Shown piece by piece: positions 38,807 through 48,329 of a DNA stretch of 64,000 nt; position 1 is the stretch's first letter, and every line of letters begins with the position of its first letter. Source of the DNA: Perkinsela sp. pyNocScin1 (lineage: Eukaryota; Euglenozoa; Kinetoplastea; Prokinetoplastida; Perkinselidae); NCBI GenBank assembly GCA_964019655.1, contig CAXHTR010000007.1:124001-188000 (forward strand). Direction: 5' to 3'. The notes beneath the pieces are model-generated. The model was not told the origin of the DNA. It ran no database searches and saw only the letters and a list, made by a program, of their open reading frames with translations. The position numbers were made by a program, and so were the translations under genes.

Positions 38807-39437
38807 ATGCTTCTCACGCTGTGTTCTGACATGCCAGGGCTGAGCCGCGTCACCCCAGAACTCCTTTCAGATCAGCAGCATCTCGAACTTTTCTTCACTC
38901 CAGAGGACGCTGAAGCTTCCCGAGAGGCCTTCAACGGTGATGAGCTAGATGGTTGCACCTAGCAGGGAATTCAGTGCGATAAAGGAAAGCGAATCACTGT
39001 GATCGATTGGGGCATCAGTTATATTCAGCTTGCGGGCCACGTGGACTTCGCTATGCTGCCGCAAATGCTGCAAACGCTGCGGATCGTCAGTGAGCGCCTG
39101 GCTGGAGACATACAGACGCACGCGCTTCCGGTGAAGCTCCGGAGCTTCCAAGTGGATTATACGCTGATATCGGGCACATTGGACCTCGGGAGTTTACCAG
39201 ACTCGCTGTTTTTGCTTTGTGTACGTGCGAATGCCATAACTCGCATCGTCAACGTTTAAAAACCTCCCGGCAAAGATCAGCTGGTGCCAAATACGGGAGT
39301 CGGGCGTGGAGAATGTGGAGCTTACGGTCGGTAAGCTACCGCCGACGGACGTGATCCTCATGTTCTATGGCTGTGGAATAAAAAAGGTGCATTACGAGTG
39401 CCAGGAGGATAAGCAGCGTGTTCTGTACGATATGTGA
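38807..39437 (+). pseudogene. LRR pseudogene, subfamily C, one stop and one frameshift
   Basis: The leader MLLTLCSDMPG is followed by LSRVTPELLSDQQHLELFF. A TAG at 38960-38962 occupies the cap Trp position (DGCT then stop then QGIQC). The frame continues through three LRRs to NAITRIVNV. One extra base in GTTTAAAAACC (about 39256) then shifts the frame into NLPAKISWCQIRESG, VGKLPPTDVIL and the stop at 39435-39437. All other positions still look functional, so inactivation is recent. It sits upstream of the intact paralogue at 39558. Confidence 0.88.
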
Positions 39438-39557
39438 AGCAGTAAGCGCTAAAAAAGTTTTGAGACACAGAGCTCTAGAATATCGAAGCAGAAATGTAGG
39501 TTAAGTCGCACCAATTTATCCTTTTTCGAAAATTTCCAAGCTTTTTAGTTCTAATTT

Positions 39558-40181
39558 ATGCTCTCCTTACTGTGTGCAGACATTGCAGGCATCAGTCGCA
39601 TGCAATCTTCGGATCTCACTGACCAGCAGATGATCGAATTACTCTTTTCCCCGGATGACCCTGAAGATGCACAAGAGACGCTTGCAGGGGATGTTGAAGA
39701 TGCGTGCACGTGGATCGGAGTTATTTGCACACGTGCAAAGTCAATGGAAACCATCGACTGGCACAGCAATGAGGTCTTCCTCTCGGGAAGCATTGACTTT
39801 CGCATGATTCCTCGGGAGATCTTGAGTCTAAGCTTTACATCGCATGCACTGCGCGGCGTTATGCATACAAAAGCGCTCCCAGAAAAACTTGAATTCTTCT
39901 TTGCAGTCGAATGCGAGTTCTCAGGAACGATAGATGTAGGAAGTCTCCCTCGAAACTTAGTAGAATTCTGTGTCAAGCGAAATAACATCACGGCGATTGT
40001 CCATGTTCATGACCTTCCGCAGACTTTGGAGCTCTTGGAAATTTCCGATGCACACATTGAAGATAAAGCACTGCACATAGGCACACTGTCAGAGAATTAT
40101 ATTCAAGTACGACTGTATGGGTGCAACCTTACTAAGCTTACATTTGAAGATGCAGATGACGCAGGTCAAGTGCATTTTTAG
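39558..40181 (+). CDS. LRR protein, subfamily C
   Basis: 207 residues. The leader is MLSLLCADIAG, then ISRMQSSDLTDQQMIELLFS. The cap DACTWIGVICTRAK and METIDWH keeps both cysteines. IDFRMIPREILSLSFTSHAL and LRRs LPEKLEFFFAVECEFSG and LPRNLVEFCVKRNNITA follow. The end is HIGTLSENYIQV, then LYGCNLTKLTFEDADDAGQV. The stop follows immediately, with no anchor. It is the intact partner of the pseudogene just upstream. Confidence 0.92.
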   Translation: MLSLLCADIAGISRMQSSDLTDQQMIELLFSPDDPEDAQETLAGDVEDACTWIGVICTRAKSMETIDWHSNEVFLSGSIDFRMIPREILSLSFTSHALRGVMHTKALPEKLEFFFAVECEFSGTIDVGSLPRNLVEFCVKRNNITAIVHVHDLPQTLELLEISDAHIEDKALHIGTLSENYIQVRLYGCNLTKLTFEDADDAGQVHF

Positions 40182-40915
40182 GAAGTGAAGCGTAAAAATC
40201 AAGCAAATAAAAGTAGTAAAGTGAAAGTTTTACTTATATCTCAGCGATACGTTAATTATACATGTTGGATATCTTAACACTACAAAGTTGAATTATGAAG
40301 TATGTTGTGAACGGCTCCAAGTATTCAGTACCTTCGTCAAAAAAAGGCAATCTACGTGCTGAATTTTAGTCAGATAAGCCAGGGATCTTAAAGATCTAAT
40401 AAGAAGAACTAGAGGACAGAAATAATAAAAAATAGAGCGTAGAATCTTAACAACTTTGCACACAATTTTCAGCGTATCAGTTATCAGTTTCAGGCGAGTA
40501 GTCGAAGTAAAATCTGGATAGTTTATCAAAAGATCCTATTGGAAAACTAGAAGTTCTTCAGTCAGGATATGAAATCCAACATCCAGAAGGGAGTGAATGC
40601 TGTTTTATGGTCACTTGTTCCCTTAAAAAAGAATGTGTTATGAACGATTGCCTGCTTCTCGTTGCAAGACTTGAGAAAGCTTGGTTGATATCGCTCAAGT
40701 TGCCACAACAGGCAATGCTCTTGAAAAGGCAAAGGCAAATAGGTCTTGCTGGAGCACACCATTTTCGCCCCGTCTTAGCCAGCATACAGAAAAGTTTTAC
40801 TGACTTCTTTACTTTGCTCAAGAACTACTTCTGAAGAGTCATTTTGCTTTATTCATTTACCCCACCACCCCTTGCAGAGAAATTCTATCCTTCTTTTACA
40901 AAATCTTTAAGAGCA
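40182..40915. other. Spacer, no firm gene
   Basis: A 75-codon plus frame at 40607-40834 starts with ATG but has no domain and an open minus frame opposite; it is not called. The rest is AT-rich without recognisable structure. Confidence 0.45.
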
Positions 40916-41728
40916 ATGTTCTTCATCCTCCCTCTCATTGTGCAAACTGCTGATATTACTTTCCAAAGAGCATCATTGCAGCTGATCTATCGAGCAATCG
41001 AATCCCCAAAACATGGCACACATGAATTTCGTGAGTACTTTGGCGTTGAAAGAGAAGCAGAAAATAACGTCTGTGACTTTAGGGGCATTCGATGCATTGA
41101 AGGCAAAATGGTAAGTTTTGTCATTGGAACGCTTCTGGATGACCCAAACACGTATGGTCAGCATGCAATCGCTATGGACTTTCTACCGAGTACGCTGCGT
41201 GTCCTTGCGGTATCGTATGTGAACATGGGGAGCGGGTGGTCTGGTCGCTATCTCCCAAGGGAGCTCCGCGCGATGCACATCTTACACTCCAGAGCACCGC
41301 AGGCTCGGGCACGCAATGGCCGCACTTTTAGCTTCCGCGATCTTCCTGACAAAATGGTCGAGATCCGCACAATCAACAGCTGGGGTGCAGGAAGCATCGT
41401 CGTCGAGGGCCTGCCGAAAAGTTTGCGGATCCTCCATATACAGTTCATAGACCTCAAAAGTGTGCATGTCAACAATGAGAGCTGTCCCGGCCTGGAGGAC
41501 GTTTATATCTCAAACACCCGATGCATGAGTAATGCGTTCGATGTCGCAATATCCCAAACGAGCCACACAGCGAGTATGCGAATTCACTTTGGAGAGGTTT
41601 CGGCGGTACGTGGCGCACTGTTCGAGCATTTCATACGCTCTGAATGGGATGAGCTCAGACTGCCCGAGACTGACAGGAAACCACGAGCGCCGACTGCTGA
41701 TGTCTGTGGTACAGTCTTTGATGATTAA
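40916..41728 (+). CDS. Divergent LRR-family protein, subfamily F
   Basis: 270 residues from ATG 40916 (the frame is open further upstream but only from TTG). The leader MFFILPLIVQTADI is followed by a changed N-domain with a single cap-like motif NVCDFRGIRCIEGK, then MVSFVIG. LPSTLRVLAVSYVNMGSG and LPRELRAMHILHSRAPQ are the only clear LRR-like starts; later units (LPDKMVEIRTINSWGAGS, LPKSLRILHIQFIDLKS) are degenerate. The C-terminal 70 residues have no repeat. It is co-linear with 56768-57568 over the whole length, so this is a conserved separate branch rather than a decayed copy. Confidence 0.9.
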   Translation: MFFILPLIVQTADITFQRASLQLIYRAIESPKHGTHEFREYFGVEREAENNVCDFRGIRCIEGKMVSFVIGTLLDDPNTYGQHAIAMDFLPSTLRVLAVSYVNMGSGWSGRYLPRELRAMHILHSRAPQARARNGRTFSFRDLPDKMVEIRTINSWGAGSIVVEGLPKSLRILHIQFIDLKSVHVNNESCPGLEDVYISNTRCMSNAFDVAISQTSHTASMRIHFGEVSAVRGALFEHFIRSEWDELRLPETDRKPRAPTADVCGTVFDD

Positions 41729-41830
41729 CTTTTTCCATCGCAAGTTGGTGTGGAATTCAAATCTGATCTGATAGTGCTGAATGGGTCATTTTACGCTTCA
41801 TCCACTTTTTTACTCTTCATCTAAACTGAA

Positions 41831-43459
41831 ATGACGCTTTGCGGCTTACATCTTTCCGCGATGGACATCTTCGTACCGAATTCATCTGATCAGAGTAGCC
41901 TCTCACCGCAAGCTATGATGGAGCTTCTCGTCGCGCATATTCCCAACGGCTTCGTCGATGCAAACGGCAACTTTCTCGATATCACCGAGTGGAACGGTGT
42001 CTCCTCTGATTTCGACGGGGCTATCACCGAAATCCACTGGACATCACCTGCAGCACTAGGGGTATCACTCGACAGTGAGGCCAGCGGTTTCCTCGACATG
42101 CGATGGATCCCGCCAACAGTTCAAAACCTCCACCTTGAGGGAATAACGCTCCAAAACTTCCATTTGCAGCATTTGCCACATGCTGGCCATCGAATATTTC
42201 TCATCGGCAGTGCCGGGACCAAGATCGATGGGGTTTTTATAGCCCGAGATCTTCCGCCCAACATTGAAATTGTGGACTTCTCACACAATGCGCTTTTCGG
42301 CAGTGTCGAAGCAGCTGAACTCCCTCGAACACTCACTGGCATCAATCTGACAGAGAATTACTTACAGGGCTCTCTGGAATGCACGCGCTTCCCGCCAAGT
42401 CTCGAGCACTTCATTCTGCTCAAGAACAGATGCACAGGGTCGCTGGACTTGACGCACCTCCCAGAGCCCCTCGCTCAGCTCAACCTCAGCGAAAATCAAT
42501 TCCAGGGTGAAATCAATCTCCAAAGGTTGCCAAAGGGCTTGCATGACCTCAATCTCTCTAGCAATGCGCTCGCAGGGTCTCTCAGCCTCAATGCACTCCC
42601 ACACGCACTCGAGTACGCAAATTTCTCAAAAAATGAATTTTCAGGGGAAGTTGCGCTCACGAGGCTACCCAAGAGTCTCCTGGCGCTACACCTCCACAGC
42701 AACGCGCTTGAAGGGTCTATTCTCCTCGATCGCATCCCCCCTGGGCTTTCCATTCTTTCGCTTCACGACAACGGCTTTGGGGGAAGTATAGTGCTGCATG
42801 CGAGCGCCACATCTGGTGAGGTGGCTGCGGCCGCCGGCCTTACCATTTCCATTCATCACAATCAGCTGCGTGGCGCCATTCAGTACACTGGGAACGAAAT
42901 GGCAACGCTATTCGTCGTTGAGAACTGGTTCACGTCAGTCGACTGGGAGACCATGCAGCGTGTCCGGTCGTTGAATGCGAGCGCCAATGCGCTTTCGGGT
43001 AGCTTGGACCTGGCAGAGGTTCCAGCAGCAGTTCGAACGCTCTGCCTGAGCAAAAATGCCTACAGCGGCAGTATTGCACTCGAGAAAATTCACGGAGAAA
43101 TGTGTGCGTTGGATTTATCGTTCAATAATCTGACGGGGAGTATAAAGCTTCTTGATTTGCCCAAGTGCCTTGAAACGCTTCGGCTCGACAACAATGCGCT
43201 CAACGGGGGAATTCAGTTTGGCTGCCACACGCCAAGGTATGTCTCGCTCAATGATAATCGATTCAGTGCGATTTCATCAAGTGGCAACTGGGACAATCTG
43301 GTTGAGCTTGATTTGCAGAATAATGAAATTGCCCAGGAGGTTGTGGTTCTCGGAAGAATTGGCGTGAAAAATATGAAAGTCAACCTGTGTGGGAATCGTA
43401 TCGGGAGGTGCGTGATGGTAGACGGTAGCCAAGCTGTAGGGCGTTCGGTGATGTACTGA
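41831..43459 (+). CDS. LRR protein, subfamily A, expanded (542 residues)
   Basis: The longest protein in the window. The leader MTLCGLHLSAMDIF is followed by LSPQAMMELLVAHIPNGF, a cap EWNGVSSDFDG (cysteines absent) and the A block FLDMRWIPPTVQNLHLEGI. It has about four more 23-residue LRRs than genes at 2946-8858, and the length difference of about 92 residues equals four repeats. Examples are LPEPLAQLNLSENQFQG and LPKGLHDLNLSSNALAG. The C-terminal cysteine-bearing LCGNRIGRC is kept but the YDNGT motif is reduced (AVGRSVMY). It lies 33 kb from the other A genes. Confidence 0.93.
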   Translation: MTLCGLHLSAMDIFVPNSSDQSSLSPQAMMELLVAHIPNGFVDANGNFLDITEWNGVSSDFDGAITEIHWTSPAALGVSLDSEASGFLDMRWIPPTVQNLHLEGITLQNFHLQHLPHAGHRIFLIGSAGTKIDGVFIARDLPPNIEIVDFSHNALFGSVEAAELPRTLTGINLTENYLQGSLECTRFPPSLEHFILLKNRCTGSLDLTHLPEPLAQLNLSENQFQGEINLQRLPKGLHDLNLSSNALAGSLSLNALPHALEYANFSKNEFSGEVALTRLPKSLLALHLHSNALEGSILLDRIPPGLSILSLHDNGFGGSIVLHASATSGEVAAAAGLTISIHHNQLRGAIQYTGNEMATLFVVENWFTSVDWETMQRVRSLNASANALSGSLDLAEVPAAVRTLCLSKNAYSGSIALEKIHGEMCALDLSFNNLTGSIKLLDLPKCLETLRLDNNALNGGIQFGCHTPRYVSLNDNRFSAISSSGNWDNLVELDLQNNEIAQEVVVLGRIGVKNMKVNLCGNRIGRCVMVDGSQAVGRSVMY

Positions 43460-43587
43460 AGAGAAGAATGACACAAGTAAGAAGTGGAGAAAATTACAGA
43501 AAAAGAGTTGCTGATGATATGCGATTATATCCTTTATGCATCACAGAGCGTACGAACCACTCTCTTCTTTTCTTCATCAATTGAACA

Positions 43588-44246
43588 ATGCTCACTGTTC
43601 TCACTGTGCTCCGAGCTAAAGAAACCGAGCTTGATGTTTCAAAGCACCAAAATTTCCTCGAAATGCAAGTTGTTCTAATGCACGCATTTTTCGGCAACTT
43701 TGACGAGTCCACTCGCCTGTCACTCATGAACGATGACCTCGAGAGCCCAGTGTGCGGGATCAGTGGTAGCGAACCCTGGAACGGTGTCGCATGCATTGAT
43801 GGAATTGTCCGAGGCATATGGTACGCAAGCCTGCACATTGGCAATTTTTCCATAGCGTACCTCCCAGGCACAGTGAAGCACATATGGATCGCCTAGCGCA
43901 GCAAGAGTACCAGCTCAATGCTCGCCGCCTTCCCCGGTGCCTTGAGGGCCTCTGTATGACTGGGAATCGTCTTTTTGGGACAGTTGACCTGGGCGCCCTC
44001 CCGAGGGGCCTCAAACGCTGCAACCTCGACCGAAACCATATCTGTGGCCCAGTGCATCTCCGCAGTCTCCCACCAGATCTTGATGGGCTGAACATGTCAA
44101 ACAACCCGATTAAACAGCGAGTCGTGTACTACGAGAAGCTTCCAGATAGAATACAGCACATTCGGTTCCACCACTGTGGGATCAGCAAGTTTGCGCCAGT
44201 CAGCGCAGATGTGGTTGAAAACCCAGCTGTGTTTCAGTTCAAGTAA
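43588..44246 (+). pseudogene. LRR pseudogene, frameshifted, divergent
   Basis: ATG 43588 opens MLTVLTVLRAKETELDV, then a diverged N-domain and a cap remnant (PVCGISGSEPWNGVACIDG, then IVRGIWY). The frame ends at TAG near 43894-43896. One frame over, the repeats continue: YQLNARRLPRCLEGLCMTGN, LGALPRGLKRCNLDRNHI, then VYYEKLPDRIQ and the stop at 44244-44246. A single one- or two-base indel near 43890 explains the break. The short length and the KLP end point to subfamily C. It may be a recent pseudogene or a sequence error. Confidence 0.8.
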
Positions 44247-44652
44247 AGGGGACTATGTTCGTCTTAAGGTGAGAGAAAGCGTTGAGATTCCTTTTTTTTT
44301 GGTGACGAAAGTGAACTTTAGTTGAGTGTATGATTGAAGCGTCGCACCTTCGTCAAAGTCATCGGCATATCGAGAAAGAGTCTCTGAGGCATTCGAAACC
44401 GACCGAATGACGAGTATTTGACTTTTGAATTTGAGTGCAATGTCATTGCAACTGGATGACATACGACACATAAGGGCCCAGCGCAGATTCTATGTTCTGA
44501 GGCACAAGCACTGCAAGTATACGGGAATATATCGCTTTTCTTTTCCTTTGTGATAGATTTTTGAAAATCATATGGGTTCTTTAGTGACAAGGCCCTTTCA
44601 TGTAGAATTGGATACTTTTACTGGATACTGGATACTTTACAATTCTTTTCGT
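44247..44652. other. Spacer, nothing recognised
   Basis: T-run near 44291-44299 and three small direct repeats of TGGATACT at 44609-44634. The next gene's frame is open from 44572. Confidence 0.45.
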
Positions 44653-45600
44653 ATGCTTTCAATGCCATTGAGCCTGAAAAACCCAATATTTATCCTATCA
44701 CTCCCATGCCCCACTGCAATTCTTATATCCACCGCTGACATCAGGCTGTTCCGCATCAATGAGGCTGACATACCCGACCAGGCGCGCATGGAGCTCCTCA
44801 TCAGCGAAATGGACTGCGACATCCGCGAGAACTACCAAAACCTATCTGGAGACTACCGGGACGCCTGCGAGTGGTACGGCGTCTCGTGTGATGCGCAGCA
44901 GCACGTCATTGGTATCGACTGGAGGCGTGAGGACCACCGGGGGACAATCGACTTGTCATTTCTCCCAAAAAATCTTCTAATCTTGAACTTTTCTCGTCTT
45001 TTCGAAGACAGTAGTTTCACGGGTACACTCGACGCCGCTGCGCTTCCACGAAAACTCAAAGAAATGAACCTCACGGAGAATGACTTTCACGGCGAAGTCG
45101 ATTTAAGTGCCCTGCCAGCAAAACTCGAGAACCTGCGGCTCAATGAGAATAAGTTAAAGGGAAGTGCAGAGCTCAGGCACCTCCCGCAGAACCTCATCAA
45201 GCTCCACCTCGCCCGAAACCATTGCTCCGGGTCAATTATGCTGACTTCTCTCCCAGCGCTGCTCGAGGAGCTCACGCTCTCCCGCAACATATTTTCAGGG
45301 TCTGCGGACCTGATGCAGCTCCCAGGGCAGCTGCACTGGCTAGCGATATCATCAAACAAGCTGAGCGGAAGTATACGCTTTGACCATCTGCCAGAGAATC
45401 TTCACCGCCTCTACGTGAATGACAATGACCTGGAGGGGACTGTGAATGGGGCTAAGCTTCCGCCGCGCTTGAACACGTTCTTCATGCAGAACAACAAGCT
45501 GACGGGGGAGATTGACCTCCGGGAGTTCCCGAATGCGCTGCAGACGGTTTTGTTGAAAGGAAACGATTTCAGTTCCATACAGAAAAGGGATGAGAAGTAG
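44653..45600 (+). CDS. LRR protein, nine repeats
   Basis: 315 residues from ATG 44653 (ATG 44662 is also possible; ATG 44572 would add 27 unshared residues). The leader is unusually long and signal-like: LKNPIFILSLPCPTAILIST, then ADI. INEADIPDQARMELLISE and a cap with both cysteines (DACEWYGVSCDAQQ) follow. Nine LRRs run from LPKNLLILNFSRLF (four extra residues) through LPGQLHWLAISSNKLSG to FPNALQTVLLKGNDFSS. The protein stops right after the last repeat without an end module. Not assigned to a subfamily. Confidence 0.92.
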   Translation: MLSMPLSLKNPIFILSLPCPTAILISTADIRLFRINEADIPDQARMELLISEMDCDIRENYQNLSGDYRDACEWYGVSCDAQQHVIGIDWRREDHRGTIDLSFLPKNLLILNFSRLFEDSSFTGTLDAAALPRKLKEMNLTENDFHGEVDLSALPAKLENLRLNENKLKGSAELRHLPQNLIKLHLARNHCSGSIMLTSLPALLEELTLSRNIFSGSADLMQLPGQLHWLAISSNKLSGSIRFDHLPENLHRLYVNDNDLEGTVNGAKLPPRLNTFFMQNNKLTGEIDLREFPNALQTVLLKGNDFSSIQKRDEK

Positions 45601-45732
45601 GATTGAGGGTGTACGAGACTTTGTTATTGATTTCATTGACTAACTGAAGATTTGAGAAGAAACTGTGTCATTTCCAAACTTTGGACTTACTTTCCAAACT
45701 TTTCGCTCTTCACCTCTCTAAACTTTCAAAAA

Positions 45733-46362
45733 ATGCTTTTCACTGTCTCTGCTGATATTTCATCCCTCGGCCGCTTTGACCCCGCGATGCTCAGCGACCA
45801 CAATCTTATGGAGCTCTTTTTCACACCAGAAAACTTCGATGCGGCGCGCGAGGTCCTCGGTGGGGACCCCGACGACTGCTGCACCTGGGCCGAGGTCACG
45901 TGCTCACCTGAGGGCCAAATTACGAAGATGAACTGGTGCTCATACAATGTTGGAAAGTTTGCCGGGTCCTTTGACTTTTTGAAATTTCCGAAGCACATGG
46001 TCAATTTCAATCTGTATGACGAGCCGTTTGTCGGCGAAGTAGACTTTACAGCGCTACCCGAGACTCTGCTGGATGTTGGACTGCAGCGTTGCGCATTTTC
46101 GGGGACGGTAGATCTCGGCGCACTCCCGCCAGATCTGCGAAATATCTGGATCATGGGGAACCAAATAACGGCTCTCAAGAACGTGTGCAACCTGCCGCCA
46201 CGTCTCGGGTGCATTATCTTCCAAGAGGAGAACATCCAGCATGAGAGCATTCGGATAGGAAAGCTCCCGCAAAACGGCACTGTGCTGCGCCTGCAAAACT
46301 GCGGCTTTACTGATATTCAGTATGAGGACCCCGAGGATATAGAAAGCGTATTTCTCTTCTGA
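45733..46362 (+). CDS. LRR protein, subfamily C
   Basis: 209 residues from ATG 45733 (the frame is open from 45652 through the pyrimidine-rich 5' flank). The leader MLFTVSADISS is followed by LGRFDPAMLSDHNLMELFF. The cap is DCCTWAEVTCSPEG. FDFLKFPKHMVNFNLYDEPF, LPETLLDVGLQRCAFSG and LPPDLRNIWIMGNQITA follow. The end is RIGKLPQNGTV, then LQNCGFTDIQYEDPEDIESV. Both cap cysteines are present, preceded by a third. A well-preserved, typical subfamily member. Confidence 0.93.
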   Translation: MLFTVSADISSLGRFDPAMLSDHNLMELFFTPENFDAAREVLGGDPDDCCTWAEVTCSPEGQITKMNWCSYNVGKFAGSFDFLKFPKHMVNFNLYDEPFVGEVDFTALPETLLDVGLQRCAFSGTVDLGALPPDLRNIWIMGNQITALKNVCNLPPRLGCIIFQEENIQHESIRIGKLPQNGTVLRLQNCGFTDIQYEDPEDIESVFLF

Positions 46363-46774
46363 CATGAGGCAAAGAAAGTTTGAATACTACCTATAAATAT
46401 ACATTCGCATAAGGAAGCTTCAAGGAAACATTTCATGGTGAACAAGGCTTTATCTTCAGAAAATTGTGTCTTTTTTGTGTCTTTTAGAATGAGAGACTAA
46501 AATTGGGTACTTGAGTAGCAGTATGAAGTGGTGAAATAACGAGACAGGGTTCAGCAGGAATTAACTGCACGCGGTAAACTTCTCGGGGAACTTTCTTGGA
46601 AGGCTCGTACAAACATGGGTGTGTTCAAGTGCGGGCGCACTTGAGTGATTCAATTATGAAGAGTGAAGCAATCAAAGGGAATTAAAAGAGTTGACGAGTC
46701 TTTCATTAGACTGTTAGTTTTGGCTTATTTGGGTGACATAGCGCGTTCTCTATGAAAAGTTCAAATCAATCAAA
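46363..46774. other. Spacer, nothing recognised
   Basis: No gene or repeat is seen on either strand. Confidence 0.5.
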
Positions 46775-47617
46775 ATGCCATTCATTCACGCCTTCCTTAA
46801 CGCCGATGCCTCACTCGGCCGCGTCGACCCCAGCGCTCTGTCTGATCAGCAGATGATGGAGCTCTTCATCGAGCATTGTGGCAGCACTACAAAAGAAGAT
46901 ATTCAAGAGGAAAGCGGTGACTACACGAATGTCAGCGAGTGGGATGATGTCACTTGCGATGAAAATGGTAATGTCATCGATATTGACGAGATGTTCGTCG
47001 ATGGGACTATCACGCTCGATTTTCTCCCGAGGAAGCTCAAGCGGTGCAAAGTGACTGAAAATAAAGTAAAAGGGACGCTTTGTACCGAAAAACTTCCAAG
47101 TTCACTCGAAAAACTCATTCTCTATAGCAACAAGCTGTCGGGGACTGTCGACCTGAGTACGTTGCCAGAGACTCTCATTCGCCTCGATCTCTCATGGAAC
47201 AAATTTACAGGGAGCATCGCGCTTGATAAACTCCCAGAAACGCTCGAGAAACTCGACCTGTACTGCAACAAATTTTCGGGCAGCATCATCCTTAACAAGC
47301 TGCCACAGATACTCCGCCTGCTGAATCTGAGCGATAACCAGCTGAGCGGGACAGTTACGCTCGAGAACCTCCCGCCGGCGCTCGAAGTTCTGCGGTTGGA
47401 AGAGAACCAGCTTAGCGGCGCTTTTACGCTGCTGGACATCCCCGAGGGCCTCGAAATGCTCTGTGCGAGCAAGAACAAGTTTGAGGGTACCGCTGTCGTC
47501 CAGAAGGGCGTCGAGTACGGGGTAGTCGACCTCTCGGAGACGGGTATTGTCCTTGTCGTGGACGAGGATGGCAAGGAGAACGAGGACGTGAGCTTTGGGC
47601 ATTACGAGATGATCTAG
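46775..47617 (+). CDS. LRR protein, subfamily B
   Basis: 280 residues. The leader MPFIHAFLNADAS is followed by LGRVDPSALSDQQMMELFI. The cap EWDDVTCDENGNVIDID keeps one cysteine. Seven very regular LRRs start at LPRKLKRCKVTENKVKG; two consecutive ones begin LPETL (LPETLIRLDLSWNKFTG, LPETLEKLDLYCNKFSG), suggesting recent duplication of a 69-bp unit. The end is the canonical B module EGTAVVQKGVEYGVVDLSET, then VLVVDEDGKENE. No anchor. Confidence 0.93.
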   Translation: MPFIHAFLNADASLGRVDPSALSDQQMMELFIEHCGSTTKEDIQEESGDYTNVSEWDDVTCDENGNVIDIDEMFVDGTITLDFLPRKLKRCKVTENKVKGTLCTEKLPSSLEKLILYSNKLSGTVDLSTLPETLIRLDLSWNKFTGSIALDKLPETLEKLDLYCNKFSGSIILNKLPQILRLLNLSDNQLSGTVTLENLPPALEVLRLEENQLSGAFTLLDIPEGLEMLCASKNKFEGTAVVQKGVEYGVVDLSETGIVLVVDEDGKENEDVSFGHYEMI

Positions 47618-48329
47618 GGGAGATGGAAACGTCTTCCAAACAGTCTATGCGCATGATACACTCATACTGATAGAGAATGATACTTTTTAATGATTGAGGT
47701 TGATTGGTTTTTGATCGCCTTCAGATTATCTAACTCTGAAACCTTTTTTTGAACGAATAACTAATGAAATGCTATACTGAAACGTGGATGCGCATGAAGA
47801 ATCGACCCACGATGAGAATGCAATACGACTTCTTTCCCAGCATGTGCTCTTGAGCTTTTTATGTCTCTATGCCCCCCCCCCCCCCCCCCCCATAAAGTCA
47901 CCGATAACCACATGAATTGTTTTACCATCAATAAAAAGAAGGCATGCGTCAACGATGATGCATAGATCAATGGACAATGAAAGCAACCGATAATTGCGTA
48001 TTTTTTTAAACGCTTGATGCATGTGTTGCGTGGAGGTCTGAAATTGTGCGCTACCGTAAGAAAGACTTTTATTGAATGAAACGATCGATTTTGTTCAGTG
48101 ATGCATCCTGCGAACAGAGCAGCCCGCTGGATTTCCCATAGTACCCGAGTGACCTTCTTGATGGTCATGTTATGGTGCATACACACTGAATCTGGTATTT
48201 GTTTGTATGTATTCGCCACATTTCGTGCATCTTGACGATCAATTGGGAAATATCTTCTCCCAAAAAATTGTACGTCTTCTTTTTGCACATAAATTCCACT
48301 TTAGTACATCATTACACATCAATTCTCAA
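47618..48329. other. Spacer with a poly-C tract and an unassigned minus frame
   Basis: A 175-codon minus frame (47761-48288) crosses the poly-C run, which it would read as a glycine run. It includes NMTIKKVTRVLWEIQRAALF. No family is recognised, and the neighbouring frame reads VDACLLFIDGKTIHVVIGDF over the same bases. A decayed mobile element is possible; it is not called as a gene. Confidence 0.4.
47872..47891 (+). repeat. Poly-C tract of about 20 bases
   Basis: An uninterrupted C run in the spacer between two LRR genes. Such tracts are length-unstable and prone to sequencing error, so the exact count is uncertain. Confidence 0.85.

Noticed and set aside
35691-38962. TAG in place of a conserved Trp in two genes could mean stop-codon reassignment.
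   Set aside because: TAG, TAA and TGA all terminate intact paralogues at the expected ends, and the two genes with TAG carry other lesions.
40607-40834. 75-codon plus frame in the spacer before the first F gene.
   Set aside because: No domain, no family similarity and an equally long minus frame opposite.
47761-48288. 175-codon minus frame across the poly-C run.
   Set aside because: No domain, a glycine run created by the poly-C, and a competing frame over the same bases. At most a decayed element.
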